A stretch of DNA of 64,000 nucleotides from Marinobacter sp. EhC06. GTDB lineage: Bacteria > Pseudomonadota > Gammaproteobacteria > Pseudomonadales > Oleiphilaceae. Of the stretch, positions 26,141 to 35,185 are shown piece by piece (position 1 is the stretch's first letter; every line of letters starts with the position of its first letter). The notes beneath the pieces are model-generated. The model was not told the DNA's origin, did no database searches, and saw only the letters and a program-made list of their open reading frames with translations. Location: positions 434,001 through 498,000 of the forward strand of contig NZ_LXYO01000023.1 of the NCBI RefSeq assembly GCF_001650915.1, in the 5' to 3' direction. The position numbers were made by a program, and so were the translations under genes.

Positions 26141-26386
26141 GTGGATACATCGGACGAACCGTTTGATCGAGCATTGCTGTACCTGCGTGCTGCAGGCCAC
26201 GATACCGGCCCGGAAACCCGGGCACAGTTGTACAGCATGTTGCAGGCGCGCGGGGCTGAGAAACCGGCCTTGAGTCCCGGGCAATTACTGGAGCATATGC
26301 CCCTGTGGTTTGCGCTGCCCGAGCCGCGTGTGGGTCGTCATCTGCCACCGATAACGCGGGCCAGTATCGGGTATCCCCGTGAATAA
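26141..26386 (+). CDS. Small ORF resembling the detached N-terminal region of OpgH
   Basis: An 81-residue frame starting with GTG at 26141, with a good ribosome site (CCGGAGA). The C-terminal end reads LPPITRASIGYP, which resembles the conserved cytoplasmic segment just before the first membrane helix of OpgH/MdoH proteins (a proline, arginine, threonine/serine pattern ending in PWRT). The frame stops 8 bases after the next gene begins, and the two frames are joined if one C is removed from the CCCC run at about 26375-26378. It is therefore either the 5' part of a frameshifted opgH, or a separate gene translationally coupled to it. The family link is from memory of OpgH sequences and needs an alignment. 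Confidence 0.55.
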   Translation: MDTSDEPFDRALLYLRAAGHDTGPETRAQLYSMLQARGAEKPALSPGQLLEHMPLWFALPEPRVGRHLPPITRASIGYPRE

Positions 26387-28490
26387 TGCTGGCTCCTGGC
26401 GCCCGATTGCCTTCCGGCGGCGCTTCCTGCTTGTCCTCCTTGTCGCCGCTCAGACCCTGGCCGGCATATTTCTGTTTGCCCAGACTGTCCCGGACCAGGC
26501 CGGCTCCGGAACAATCGCCCTATTGCTGATAGTATTCGGGGTGTTGTTTGCCTGGATTGGCGTGGGTTTCTGGACGGCGGTTTTCGGATTCGTTGTCCTT
26601 CGTTTCGGTGGCGACCCCTGGAGCCTTTCCAGCCGTGTAAGGCCCAATGGGGCCCCGGAGCCGCTCTCTGCCCCAACCGCTGTCGTGATGCCCATCTGCC
26701 ATGAACCGGTACAGCATACCCTCGGTGGCTTGAAAGCGATCATTCAGGATCTCGAGCAACAGGGGCAGGCCGGGGCTGTGGATTTCTACGTGCTTTCGGA
26801 CAGTCGTGACCCGGACATCTGGCTGGAGGAACAGGCGACCTGCGAGCAAATACGTCGGGAGCTGGGTCCTGGTCAGCAGCTGTTCTACCGGCGACGCAAC
26901 ATCAACCTGAACTACAAGAGCGGCAATATCGCCGATTTCCTGCGTCGATGGGGTCGCCGCTACCGCTATATGGTGGTGCTGGATGCCGACAGTCTGCTCA
27001 GTGCCCACTGCATTACCCGGCTTATACAGCTCATGGAAGCCCGGCCCGAGGCGGGGATCATCCAGACCACACCCCGCCTGGCCCGGGCAGAAACCCGGTT
27101 TGCCCGCCTGCAACAATTTGCCAACCGCTGTTATGGCAGGCTCTACAGTGCCGGACTGGCAGCCATCCAACTGGGGGAAGCCACTTACTGGGGCCACAAT
27201 GCGATCATCCGGGTAGCCCCGTTTATGGCCCATTGTGGACTACGCAAGCTTCGGGGTCCCGGCCTGTTCCGGGGGCCTGTGCTCAGCCATGACTTCATCG
27301 AGGCTGCACTGATGGGCCGGGCAGGCTACGAAGTGTGGCTGGAACCGGCCATCGCCGGCAGTTTCGAGGAATCACCGCCGACACTCGAAGATGACCTGAT
27401 CCGCGACCGGCGCTGGTGTCGGGGCAATCTCCAGCACCTGTGGCTATTGGTAACCATGGGCAAGATCCGAATGGCCCACCGAATGGCCCTGTTGACCGGT
27501 ATTCTCTCCTATCTGGCTTCTCCGCTCTGGCTGCTTTTCCTGGGCTTATCGGGCTATGTGGCGTTGGCCGGACCGACGCCAGAGCCAGCGCTACCCGGCG
27601 TGATGGCCGCAAACGAAGCCGGCTCTGGTGCTGGCAGCCTGCTGGTTGCCGTAACTGCACTGCTACTCTTCGGCCCGCGGCTTCTTGCCGTGGCGGACCA
27701 CGGGCTGGCCAGGCGAACCCTCGCGTTTGGCGGATTGTTCAGGCTCTATGGCAACACCCTCATTGAAACACTGGCGGCGCTGGCGCTTGCCCCGATCCGG
27801 ATGCTGATTCACACCCTTCATGTGGTCCGGGCTCTGCTGAACCTAAAAGTGGGCTGGCAGGGGCAGAACAGAGCCGGCGGCCTCAGTCCGGACCTCAGCC
27901 TCCATAACTTTGGCCTGCTTCTGTTTTCAGCAGCCGCAGGCCTTGCACTGATTCACTGGCAGGCACCAACCCTGACGCCCTGGGCCCTGCCGGTATTGGC
28001 ACCGGTGTTTCTGGCACCGGCCCTGGCCTGTTGGCTGGGCCGAAAGCCCGGCACAGATACCTGGCTGCAAGTGCCGGAGGATGGTCAGATCACAAGAGTG
28101 ATTGAACTCGCCGATTCCACATCCCCACTTCACCATGATCCAGGCAGGTTGAGCTGGTTCGAACAGATGGTTCTGTCGCCAGTCTTTGCCCGGGCTTCCC
28201 AATCTGGTGCTCAGCCGGCCACCGGTAAAAAAGCACGGGCACTGGAACGCCTGGTCGATCGCTGTGCCACAGAAGGCAAACAGGCCCTGACTCACCGGGA
28301 ACTCACCCTGATCTGCAATCATCCGGAGGCCCTGGAAGCTCTGCATTGGCGGGCCTGGCATGCCACTCCAGAATCGCCCTGGCGGGCCGTGCTTGGCTGC
28401 ATGGCGCAATCGGTTGAAAGTGCTTCCCCGGCAGCGGTGTCCTTGCCCCGTCGCCGAGAGGAACTGGCATGGGTGGAGGTAGCGTCTTGA
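26379..28490 (+). CDS. opgH: Glucans biosynthesis glucosyltransferase H
   Basis: A 703-residue inner-membrane family 2 glycosyltransferase (opgH, also mdoH) that polymerises glucose from UDP-glucose for osmoregulated periplasmic glucans. Two helices at the N-terminus (FLLVLLVAAQTLAGIFLFAQ and the next) are followed by the cytoplasmic GT domain with the aspartates of VLDADS, a further acidic motif (SHDFIEAA) and the RDRRWCRGN motif, then about five C-terminal helices. Family members usually have over 800 residues with a longer cytoplasmic N-terminus; here that part appears to be in the preceding frame. The GTG start has no clear ribosome site. No opgG is next to it, which is unusual. Confidence 0.88.
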   Translation: MNNAGSWRPIAFRRRFLLVLLVAAQTLAGIFLFAQTVPDQAGSGTIALLLIVFGVLFAWIGVGFWTAVFGFVVLRFGGDPWSLSSRVRPNGAPEPLSAPTAVVMPICHEPVQHTLGGLKAIIQDLEQQGQAGAVDFYVLSDSRDPDIWLEEQATCEQIRRELGPGQQLFYRRRNINLNYKSGNIADFLRRWGRRYRYMVVLDADSLLSAHCITRLIQLMEARPEAGIIQTTPRLARAETRFARLQQFANRCYGRLYSAGLAAIQLGEATYWGHNAIIRVAPFMAHCGLRKLRGPGLFRGPVLSHDFIEAALMGRAGYEVWLEPAIAGSFEESPPTLEDDLIRDRRWCRGNLQHLWLLVTMGKIRMAHRMALLTGILSYLASPLWLLFLGLSGYVALAGPTPEPALPGVMAANEAGSGAGSLLVAVTALLLFGPRLLAVADHGLARRTLAFGGLFRLYGNTLIETLAALALAPIRMLIHTLHVVRALLNLKVGWQGQNRAGGLSPDLSLHNFGLLLFSAAAGLALIHWQAPTLTPWALPVLAPVFLAPALACWLGRKPGTDTWLQVPEDGQITRVIELADSTSPLHHDPGRLSWFEQMVLSPVFARASQSGAQPATGKKARALERLVDRCATEGKQALTHRELTLICNHPEALEALHWRAWHATPESPWRAVLGCMAQSVESASPAAVSLPRRREELAWVEVAS

Positions 28491-30037
28491 TACTGGTCTG
28501 GCTGCTCATCCTGAACGGGTTATTGCTGCTGCCCGCCCTGGCATTGCCCGGGGACAATCCCTGGTTTTCCCTGGAAGCCCTGATCATCTGGGCCGTCGTT
28601 TGCGGGCTCAGGGTGCCGGAACAGCGGTATCGCGTCACCCAAATGCTGGCCGTTCTGTTTGGGCTGCTGGTGCTTCTTGTTCTGGCAGATGCCCTGGTTC
28701 GGGAAAGTCTTGGCCGCGGGCTGAACCTTTATCTGGAACTTGGCCTGCTGGATGCGGCCTGGAACCTGCTGGATACCAACCTGGGAGGCGTTCTGGCGTT
28801 GCTGGCTCTCGTCGCCCTGGCTGCGGTGGTGGCCGGGACAGGCTGGGTATTTCAACATGGACTGCAACGGCTGGCGCATCATTCTCCGGCTCGCCTGGGG
28901 AACCCCCTCTGGCTGGTGTCAGGCCTGTTCCTGGCCGGGGCCGTGACCCCGTGGATCGGTAGCCCGGCGCTGGCCTTTGTTGCCAATCAGGCCTCCCTGA
29001 TCAATCACACTCATCAGACAACCCGGAGCTTTGCCAAAGAGCTGAGCGCTCGACCGGGGCGGGAAAACCAGCCGACGCCGTTGCCTGGACTGGCGCGAAC
29101 CGATGTGATTCTGGGGTTTATTGAATCCTACGGCGTCTCCACGGTCACTGACGAGCGCTACCGTTCCATAGTCGGCCCAGGCCTTGAAGCCATGGGCCGG
29201 TCACTCAACGCGGCGGGGCTGACGGTCGCCACCGGCAGGCTGCAGTCGCCGATCCAGGGTGGCCAGTCCTGGCTGGGCCACCTGTCAGTACTCAGTGGCC
29301 AGTGGATTCACAACCAGCTTGCCTACGAAACACTACTCAGCAGCGGCTACGCGACTCTGATCGATGATTTCCGCAGCACCGGGCACAAAGCCGTGGCCGT
29401 AATGCCAGCTATCACCCAGGCTTGGCCTGAGGGCCGACTGTTCCGATACGACCAGATCTACGATCACGATGATCTGGATTACCAGGGGCCGCCATTTAAC
29501 TGGGTCACCATGCCCGACCAGTACACCTGGCACCGGTTTCAGGCTATCCGCGAAGCTCACCAGGGGCCGCTGTTCGCCGAACTGGCCTTGATCAGCAGCC
29601 ACGCACCCTGGGTTCCGATCCTGCCGGTGCTTGATGACTGGCAAAGCATCGGCAACGGAGAGGTGTTCCGGAACTGGGAGGGTGCTGGCGAGGCACCGGT
29701 TTCGTTATGGCGGGAACCGGATCGGGTCCGCCAGCATTATGGGCAGGCAATTGCCTATGCCCTGGAAGTTGCCGGAGGTTTCGCCGCTCACCATCTAAGG
29801 CAGGACGCCCTGATGATCATTCTGGGTGACCATCAGCCGGCACCACTGATTACGGGTGAGGACGCCAGTCGGGATGTCATTGTCCATGTCATAAGCGCTG
29901 ATCCGTCGCTGGTAGCTCCCTTCCTTTCCGGCGAATTGCCGGGATTTCGACCGGGTATCCGGCCCGATCCGGAAACAGCGGGAGCCACCATGAGCCGATT
30001 CCGCCCGTTTTTACACCGCCATTTCGGCGAACTCTGA
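28469..30037 (+). CDS. Membrane sulfatase-superfamily protein (phosphoglycerol/phosphoethanolamine transferase-like)
   Basis: A protein of up to 522 residues. The N-terminal third holds four or five hydrophobic helices; the rest is an alkaline phosphatase-fold domain, as seen from VILGFIESYG (metal and nucleophile region, with the serine or threonine at ESYGVSTV), ALISSHAPW and the metal-binding IILGDHQPAP. Such proteins transfer phosphoglycerol or phosphoethanolamine to periplasmic or envelope glycans. The gene overlaps opgH by 22 bases; a TTG at 28487, overlapping the opgH stop and preceded by GGAGG, is an equally good start. By context it probably decorates the glucan made by OpgH, as OpgB does. 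Confidence 0.78.
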   Translation: MGGGSVLILVWLLILNGLLLLPALALPGDNPWFSLEALIIWAVVCGLRVPEQRYRVTQMLAVLFGLLVLLVLADALVRESLGRGLNLYLELGLLDAAWNLLDTNLGGVLALLALVALAAVVAGTGWVFQHGLQRLAHHSPARLGNPLWLVSGLFLAGAVTPWIGSPALAFVANQASLINHTHQTTRSFAKELSARPGRENQPTPLPGLARTDVILGFIESYGVSTVTDERYRSIVGPGLEAMGRSLNAAGLTVATGRLQSPIQGGQSWLGHLSVLSGQWIHNQLAYETLLSSGYATLIDDFRSTGHKAVAVMPAITQAWPEGRLFRYDQIYDHDDLDYQGPPFNWVTMPDQYTWHRFQAIREAHQGPLFAELALISSHAPWVPILPVLDDWQSIGNGEVFRNWEGAGEAPVSLWREPDRVRQHYGQAIAYALEVAGGFAAHHLRQDALMIILGDHQPAPLITGEDASRDVIVHVISADPSLVAPFLSGELPGFRPGIRPDPETAGATMSRFRPFLHRHFGEL

Positions 30038-30044
30038 ACCCTAT

Positions 30045-30058
30045 TTGACCCTGATCAA
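30045..30058. promoter_or_regulatory. Candidate FNR/Anr box upstream of hsp20
   Basis: The sequence TTGAC-CCTG-ATCAA differs in one position from the FNR/Anr consensus TTGAT-N4-ATCAA. Its centre lies about 61 bases upstream of the start point expected for the nearby heat-shock promoter, which is a known activating position for this regulator family. No regulator gene is in the window. Confidence 0.5.
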
Positions 30059-30076
30059 AATTCCATCAACCCCGCC

Positions 30077-30105
30077 CTTGAAAACATCCGCGCTGAACCT
30101 ACATT
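30077..30105 (+). promoter_or_regulatory. Candidate sigma-32 promoter of hsp20
   Basis: CTTGAAA at 30077-30083, a 14-base spacer, and CCTACATT at 30098-30105 resemble the heat-shock sigma factor consensus (CTTGAAA, 13-15 bases, CCCCATNT). It precedes hsp20 by about 120 bases, which fits the regulation expected of a small heat-shock protein gene. Confidence 0.6.
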
Positions 30106-30223
30106 GGGTACTAGCAGAAGTTCACGGATAACCATCCGGCTGGCGCCACCGGCATGGAGCTGTTCCGCGATCGAAGCTGATGTCAAACATCCAGATTCGT
30201 TCCGTTAAAAGGAGGAGTTCCTT

Positions 30224-30679
30224 ATGAGCAATCTTACCCGCTGGAATCCGGTCAATGAATTCGAAGACCTGATAAACCGCTATAATCGCATGTTCGGCCT
30301 GGCACGCTCGGGAAGCGAGCGCGAAGGCAAAGACCTGTTCAGCCGCAGCGACTGGGCTCCGGCTGTGGACATCAAGGAAACCCCGGAGGCCTTTACCATC
30401 GAGGCCGAATTGCCGGGCATGTCAAAGGAAGACGTAAAGGTGACAGTACACGAGGGCGTTCTGAGCATTCAGGGTGAACGCAAGAGTGAGAACGAGACCG
30501 ACGACAAGAAGCACCACCGGATAGAGCGTTTTTACGGCAGCTTCCTGCGCCGCTTCACGCTGCCAGAGAATGTCGATGAGAATAGCGTGAAGGCGAACTT
30601 CAAGGACGGCATGCTGACCCTGACGCTCCAGAAAGCCGAACCAAAAGAGCCCAAAGCCATTGAAGTCGACGTGCAGTAA
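30224..30679 (+). CDS. Hsp20/alpha-crystallin family small heat-shock protein
   Basis: A 151-residue cytoplasmic chaperone. It opens with SNLTRWNPVNEFEDLINRYNRMFG, typical of the class A-like bacterial Hsp20, then the alpha-crystallin domain (APAVDIKETPEAFTIEAELPGM, GVLSIQGERK, FYGSFLRRFTLPENVD) and ends with a short tail in which IEV gives the I-x-I/V anchor. The ribosome site AAAGGAGGAG is very strong (30210-30219). Candidate heat-shock and FNR/Anr sites lie upstream. It converges with the PA4642-family gene and its terminator overlaps the end of that gene. Confidence 0.94.
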   Translation: MSNLTRWNPVNEFEDLINRYNRMFGLARSGSEREGKDLFSRSDWAPAVDIKETPEAFTIEAELPGMSKEDVKVTVHEGVLSIQGERKSENETDDKKHHRIERFYGSFLRRFTLPENVDENSVKANFKDGMLTLTLQKAEPKEPKAIEVDVQ

Positions 30680-30703
30680 ACGCCGACAACCTCAGGCAAC
30701 ACA

Positions 30704-30744
30704 CGACTGCACCGGGATCAGATTCCGGCTGCGGTCGTTTTTTT
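30704..30744 (+). terminator. Rho-independent terminator of hsp20
   Basis: A stem with CGACTGCACCGG and CCGGCTGCGGTCG arms (some mismatches) is followed by seven T residues at 30738-30744. It starts after the hsp20 stop and extends into the 3' coding end of the convergent PA4642-family gene, where the T run codes for lysines on the minus strand. Confidence 0.75.
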
Positions 30745-31035
30745 GGCACCGGCCTTTTCCAGCGCCCGGGCATAATCCACACTGCGGCGATGCCGGGAAA
30801 TCAGGTCCAGAATGGTTTCCCCGTCCGGGCCGGTGGCATTCAGATCCCGTCCTTCGGCAACGAAAAATCCGATAAAGCGTTCGAAATCTTCCGCCCGCAT
30901 GGCCTGGTAGGCTTTCAACAGAGCGTTATAGTCGGCATTTTCAGCGGCATCCCAGGGGCGGATATCCAGAAAACTCCTGACCCGCTCATCGCTCCATTCT
31001 TCGCCAATCACTTTCGGCTTGTCCGGTCCACTCAT
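30718..31035 (-). CDS. PA4642-family protein
   Basis: A 105-residue acidic cytoplasmic protein, likely mostly helical. MSGPDKPKVIGEEWSDERVRSFLDIRPWD and the central ENADYNALLKAYQAMRAEDFERFIGFF block fit the PA4642-like family of pseudomonads and relatives. The second half (GRDLNATGPDGETILDLISRHRRSVDYA) resembles an ankyrin-type helix pair. No function is known. It is a single gene convergent with hsp20 and followed on its upstream side by the motA/motB genes, which end 113 bases away. Confidence 0.82.
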   Translation of the reverse strand: MSGPDKPKVIGEEWSDERVRSFLDIRPWDAAENADYNALLKAYQAMRAEDFERFIGFFVAEGRDLNATGPDGETILDLISRHRRSVDYARALEKAGAKKTTAAGI

Positions 31036-31148
31036 GGTTGCTCTCTCGCTTCGCTGTGCCAGTCAATTATCGGGCGCACAGTATAAAGCCCTGAAAGCTG
31101 GACAGTTATATGGATTGCGAATGAGAAGCTACGCCTCAGATATAAGGC

Positions 31149-31982
31149 TCAGGGCATGATTTCGACGGGCAGGTCGCCGGTGGACACCTCGTCGTTGCAT
31201 TCGGGATTGCGAATGGCAATTTCCACCCGGCGGTTCAGAGCCCGGTTCTCCGGGGTGTCGTTCGGCGCAAGCGGGTTGGTCTCGGCACGCCCGGCCGCAA
31301 CCACCCGTTCGGCCGGTACCTGGCGGTTCATCACCAGCTCGTGCACCACGGACACTGCACGGGCCGCCGAAAGATCCCAGTTAGAGCGGTAGCGGTCACT
31401 GGAAATGGGCCGGTCATCGGTGTAGCCGGACACCAACACATCGCCGGTACAGGCGGACAGCACGTTGACCACCCGTTCGATGATCGGGATCATCTCGGGC
31501 TTGATGGCGGCCTCACCGGATCGGAAGGTAGCTTCCTCGGAGAAGCGGATCACAACCTGGTTCTGATCGTAATTGACACTCAGGGCTTCCGAAGCCACCT
31601 CCGATTCCAGTTCCCGGATCATCCGGCTGGCCAGATCAATCACACCACCCGGAATCTGGGTGGGCGCGACACCCTCTGCGCGTTCATCAATAAACTCCGG
31701 CTCCCTCGTCTGGGATTCCGTTGGCTCGGGGAGGGATACCGTCTCGGATTCAATCATGGTCAGCGGGGAACCACCGATATCCTCGGCCAGGACATTGCTG
31801 GAGCCAAAAGCGACCGCCATGGAATTGGCCATGGCCCGGTACTTCTCAACGTCCATTTCGGCAAACGACAACAGCAGTATGAAAAAGGTCAGCAGCAGGG
31901 TGGCCAGATCGGCAAAGGTAACGATCCAGGCCGGCGTCTGGTTCTGCAGACGCTTCCTGTTTTTCTTCTGGACCAGTTCCAA
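31149..31982 (-). CDS. motB: Flagellar motor stator protein MotB
   Basis: A 277-residue protein. One membrane helix follows a short basic N-terminus; the proton or sodium-binding aspartate is in WIVTFADLATLLLTF. The C-terminal half is an OmpA-like peptidoglycan-binding domain (VSGYTDDRPISSDRYRSNWDLSAARA, GRAETNPLAPN, NRRVEIAI). I chose a TTG start at 31982, 4 bases after the motA stop and behind GGGAGGCCTGAGGG, because longer versions run back into motA. With motA it forms the stator unit that drives flagellar rotation. No other flagellar genes are nearby. Confidence 0.92.
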   Translation of the reverse strand: MELVQKKNRKRLQNQTPAWIVTFADLATLLLTFFILLLSFAEMDVEKYRAMANSMAVAFGSSNVLAEDIGGSPLTMIESETVSLPEPTESQTREPEFIDERAEGVAPTQIPGGVIDLASRMIRELESEVASEALSVNYDQNQVVIRFSEEATFRSGEAAIKPEMIPIIERVVNVLSACTGDVLVSGYTDDRPISSDRYRSNWDLSAARAVSVVHELVMNRQVPAERVVAAGRAETNPLAPNDTPENRALNRRVEIAIRNPECNDEVSTGDLPVEIMP

Positions 31983-31986
31983 ACCC

Positions 31987-32763
31987 TCAGGCCTCCCGCT
32001 CCGGCGCCAGGCCGGTGCGCTGCGCCGGGTGGACAAACGAAGACAGCAGTTCGGTCATTACCCGGGGATTCTCGCCGCGCATGATGTTCTTGATGGATGT
32101 AATGATCAGCATCTGGTTCCGGGCCTCATCCTCGGCTTTCAGCTGCAGCTTGTCGGCCAGGGGCAGGGCAATCAGCTGGGCAATAAACGCACCGTACAAG
32201 GTGGTGAGCAGGGCAATCGCCATGGCCGGGCCAATGGAGGACGGATCATCCAGGGTGTTGAGCATCTGTACCAGACCCACCAGGGTGCCCAGCATGCCAA
32301 TGGCCGGGGCCGATTCGCCGATGCCACGGAACACTCGCTCGGCCACTTCGTATCGCTCGGCGGTCTGCTGGGTTTCCTGGGCCAGTGCCTCCTCCACCAG
32401 TTCCGGCGGGTGGCCGTCGACACACAGATTGATCGCCTTCTGGAGAAACTCATTATCCGTCTGGTGGTTCTCCAAGCCCAGAATGCCCTCTTTGCGCACC
32501 ACCATGGCCAGCGAGCCCACTTCCCGGATCAGCTCCGCCGGCCGCGCCATGCGGTCGGTAAACGCGGCAGACATGGCCAGGCGGAAGGCGCTCATCACCG
32601 ACGCCATGCGGAACTTGATCAGGGTTACAGCAAAGGTCCCGCCCACCACAATGGCAAGCCCCGGAAGGTTCAGGAAGGTCAGGAAGGAGGCATTGGCCAG
32701 CATCGCCAGAATGACGATCAGGACACCAGCCACGAGCCCTACAAGGGTAAGAATATCCATCAA
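31987..32763 (-). CDS. motA: Flagellar motor stator protein MotA (PomA-like)
   Basis: A 258-residue protein of the MotA/TolQ/ExbB family with four membrane helices. The N-terminal MDILTLVGLVAGVLIVILAM, the ASVMSAFRLAMSAAFTD cytoplasmic loop, the FRGIGESAPAIGMLGTLVGLVQML helix-turn-helix pair and the GPAMAIALLTTLYGAFIAQL helix are typical. Length and pattern are closer to sodium-type PomA than to the 295-residue E. coli MotA, which is plausible for a marine bacterium, but the ion cannot be decided from this. The first methionine is doubled (MMD), so 32760 is an equal start. Confidence 0.92.
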   Translation of the reverse strand: MMDILTLVGLVAGVLIVILAMLANASFLTFLNLPGLAIVVGGTFAVTLIKFRMASVMSAFRLAMSAAFTDRMARPAELIREVGSLAMVVRKEGILGLENHQTDNEFLQKAINLCVDGHPPELVEEALAQETQQTAERYEVAERVFRGIGESAPAIGMLGTLVGLVQMLNTLDDPSSIGPAMAIALLTTLYGAFIAQLIALPLADKLQLKAEDEARNQMLIITSIKNIMRGENPRVMTELLSSFVHPAQRTGLAPEREA

Positions 32764-32815
32764 AAATCCCTACGGAATGTTGACTCTGAGCATAGCCCAA
32801 TCCGGGGGCAGCGGC

Positions 32816-33643
32816 TCAGTCGTTACGCAATTCCTCAATGACAGGGCGGGTGGCAGGGCTGATGCCGCGCCAGATCCGGAACGATTCCGCTGCCTGTTCT
32901 ACCAGCATACCAAGCCCGTCATGAACGATCTGTGCGCCCTGTTCAAGTGCCCACTGATTGAAGGTGGTGGTCTGCAGGGAATACATCATGTCGTAGACCA
33001 CGGTTTTCTCCGCAATCACCTTCGGTGACAGTGGGGGCAAATCGCCCTGGAGGCTCGCACTGGTGCCATTGATGATCAGGTCATACGGCTCAGAGGGCTG
33101 TTCGAAGCCGCAGGCGGAAAGCGCGGTCTCACCCGCCACCGGTGTAAACAGTTCGACCAGGGCTTCAGCCTTGGTGACCGTCCGGTTGGCAATGGTTATT
33201 GAGGCAGGATGCTCCGCCAGGATCGGACCAAGAACACCACGAACCGCACCGCCGGCACCCAGCACCAGAATGTGCGCCGCCTTCAGAGTAACACCATGGT
33301 TGCTGACAAGATCCCGGACAATACCGCAACCGTCGGTGTTGTCAGCGGTGAGCCGGCCATCGTCATCTAGGTACAGGGTATTGGCTGCCCCGGCATTTTC
33401 GGCCCGTTCGGTACGGCGATCGGCCAGCTTCCAGGCTTCTTCCTTGAAAGGTACGGTCACATTCAGGCCCTTTCCGCCCCGCTCAAAGAATTGCTTCACG
33501 GTGCCAGCGAAATCATCCAGCGGAGCCTGGATGGCGGTATACTCAACCGGCTCGCCGGTCTCGCTGGCGAACAGGCTGTGAATCCTCGGCGATTTGCTGT
33601 GGCTGATGGGGTTGCCAACAACCGCATAGAGATCGTTACTCAT
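32816..33643 (-). CDS. aroE: Shikimate dehydrogenase
   Basis: A 275-residue NADP-dependent enzyme that reduces 3-dehydroshikimate in aromatic amino acid biosynthesis. The substrate-binding segment [16 protein letters not shown], the catalytic lysine region [13 protein letters not shown] and the NADP-binding [12 protein letters not shown] motif are all present. It overlaps hemF by 8 bases, and the order dprA-tsaC-hemF-aroE is the common gammaproteobacterial arrangement. Confidence 0.96.
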   Translation of the reverse strand: MSNDLYAVVGNPISHSKSPRIHSLFASETGEPVEYTAIQAPLDDFAGTVKQFFERGGKGLNVTVPFKEEAWKLADRRTERAENAGAANTLYLDDDGRLTADNTDGCGIVRDLVSNHGVTLKAAHILVLGAGGAVRGVLGPILAEHPASITIANRTVTKAEALVELFTPVAGETALSACGFEQPSEPYDLIINGTSASLQGDLPPLSPKVIAEKTVVYDMMYSLQTTTFNQWALEQGAQIVHDGLGMLVEQAAESFRIWRGISPATRPVIEELRND

Positions 33644-34562
33644 CTTTGCTCTCCAGCCAGTTGCGACCGGTCAGAAAATAGTCGGTAAGCCGGGCTTCTT
33701 CTGAGCCGGGCTCGGCGGTCCGGTTGTAGTCCCAGCGCACCAGGGGCGGCAGAGACATCAGTATGGATTCTGTTCGACCACCGGATTGCAGGCCAAACAG
33801 AGTGCCACGGTCATAGACCAGATTGAATTCCACGTAACGCCCGCGCCGGTAGAGCTGGAAATCCCGCTCTCGGTCACCGAAAGGGTGATCCATGCGGCGC
33901 CGGACAATGGGTTCGTAGGCATCAATATAGCTGTCACCCACGGCTTTCATCAGGCCGAAATCCTGCTCGAAGTCGCCGGTGTTGTGATCATCAAAGAACA
34001 GACCACCGACACCCCGGGGTTCGTCCCGGTGTTTCAGGTAAAAGTAGTCGTCGCACCAGTCCTTGAAGCGTTTATAGATGCCCTCTCCAAACGGTTCACA
34101 GGCGGCGCGGGCTGTCCTGTGCCAGTGCACACAGTCTTCCTCGAAACCGTAGTAGGGCGTGAGGTCGTAGCCACCACCAAACCAGTACACCGGCTCACTG
34201 TCCTTCGGCGTGGCAATAAAGAACCGGACATTGGCGTGAGAGGTCGGCACATAGGGATTGTTTGGGTGGATAACCAGCGACACGCCCATGGCCTGCCAGG
34301 GAGCACCGGCCAGGTGCGGACGATGGGCCGTGGCCGAGGCCGGCATGGTGTCACCCATCACATGGGAGAAATTGACCCCGCCTTTCTCGAACACCCTGCC
34401 TTCGGTGATCACGCGGCTGACACCGCCGCCGCCTTCCGGCCGGTCCCAGGCATCCCGGATAAACGATGCACCGTTTTCGACAGCCTCCAGCCGGCTACAG
34501 ATAGACTCCTGCAGTCCCAGCAGATACTGCTTTACCGCCTGGCTATCGGGTTGCTGTGCCAT
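33636..34562 (-). CDS. hemF: Oxygen-dependent coproporphyrinogen III oxidase
   Basis: A 308-residue cytoplasmic enzyme of heme synthesis that converts coproporphyrinogen III to protoporphyrinogen IX using O2. Family blocks include [24 protein letters not shown], the long HANVRFF segment, [20 protein letters not shown] (metal-binding histidines), and [16 protein letters not shown]. It lies between tsaC (8 bases) and aroE (overlap). As a direct O2 user it fits with the aerobic oxidase genes earlier in the window. Confidence 0.97.
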   Translation of the reverse strand: MAQQPDSQAVKQYLLGLQESICSRLEAVENGASFIRDAWDRPEGGGGVSRVITEGRVFEKGGVNFSHVMGDTMPASATAHRPHLAGAPWQAMGVSLVIHPNNPYVPTSHANVRFFIATPKDSEPVYWFGGGYDLTPYYGFEEDCVHWHRTARAACEPFGEGIYKRFKDWCDDYFYLKHRDEPRGVGGLFFDDHNTGDFEQDFGLMKAVGDSYIDAYEPIVRRRMDHPFGDRERDFQLYRRGRYVEFNLVYDRGTLFGLQSGGRTESILMSLPPLVRWDYNRTAEPGSEEARLTDYFLTGRNWLESKDE

Positions 34563-34570
34563 AAACGCTC

Positions 34571-35143
34571 CTAACGAAGTTGCTGACCGCTGACAATATC
34601 AATAATACGGCTGGGTTTGCGATTGCCACCCAGTGCCCCAGGCACGATCCAGTCAAGCTGATCACCAAAGTAGCCCCTGACCTGCCAGATATGCCGGGCT
34701 GGCTGACGCCCGGCCGGATTGCAGGAGGTGGAAACCAGGGGCATTCCGGTGGCTTCACAGAGGGCACGTACCACAGGGTGCTGGCTGACCCGGACTGCAA
34801 TGGAGCTATGTTTTCCACGAACCCATTCTGGAATCTGCCGCTCTATGTCTGGCAACAGACAGGTCACGGGGCCGGGCCAGTGACGCTCTGCCTCGGCTTG
34901 CAGCGCTCGAGGCAGTGGGTCCAACAGGAAGCGGATCTGGTCAACGGTCGAAGCCACCAGAATCACGCCTTTTTCGACCGGGCGCTGCTTCAGCTCCAGA
35001 ATCCGCTCCACGGCCTCCTCGTCCCAGGGATCACAACCCAGGCCCCAGACAGCTTCGGTGGGATAGGCGATAACACCGCCACTGAAAACCGTGCGGCGGG
35101 CACAATGCAATTGCCAGTCAGAAAGAGGATGGGAATTGGGCAT
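34571..35143 (-). CDS. tsaC: Threonylcarbamoyl-AMP synthase
   Basis: A 190-residue YrdC/TsaC-domain protein that makes threonylcarbamoyl-AMP for the t6A modification of tRNAs. The nucleotide-binding [10 protein letters not shown] motif, the substrate region [18 protein letters not shown] and STSCNPAG are all present. The length matches the short TsaC type without the Sua5 C-terminal domain. It follows dprA by 42 bases and precedes hemF by 8 bases. Confidence 0.93.
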   Translation of the reverse strand: MPNSHPLSDWQLHCARRTVFSGGVIAYPTEAVWGLGCDPWDEEAVERILELKQRPVEKGVILVASTVDQIRFLLDPLPRALQAEAERHWPGPVTCLLPDIERQIPEWVRGKHSSIAVRVSQHPVVRALCEATGMPLVSTSCNPAGRQPARHIWQVRGYFGDQLDWIVPGALGGNRKPSRIIDIVSGQQLR

Positions 35144-35185
35144 ACAGCTCTGTCGGAATGATCAGGGTAGATGTTCACACCAGGT

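Noticed and set aside
31573..33028. Long plus-strand frames opposite motB, motA and aroE
   Set aside because: They are low-complexity antisense frames over genes with clear conserved motifs.
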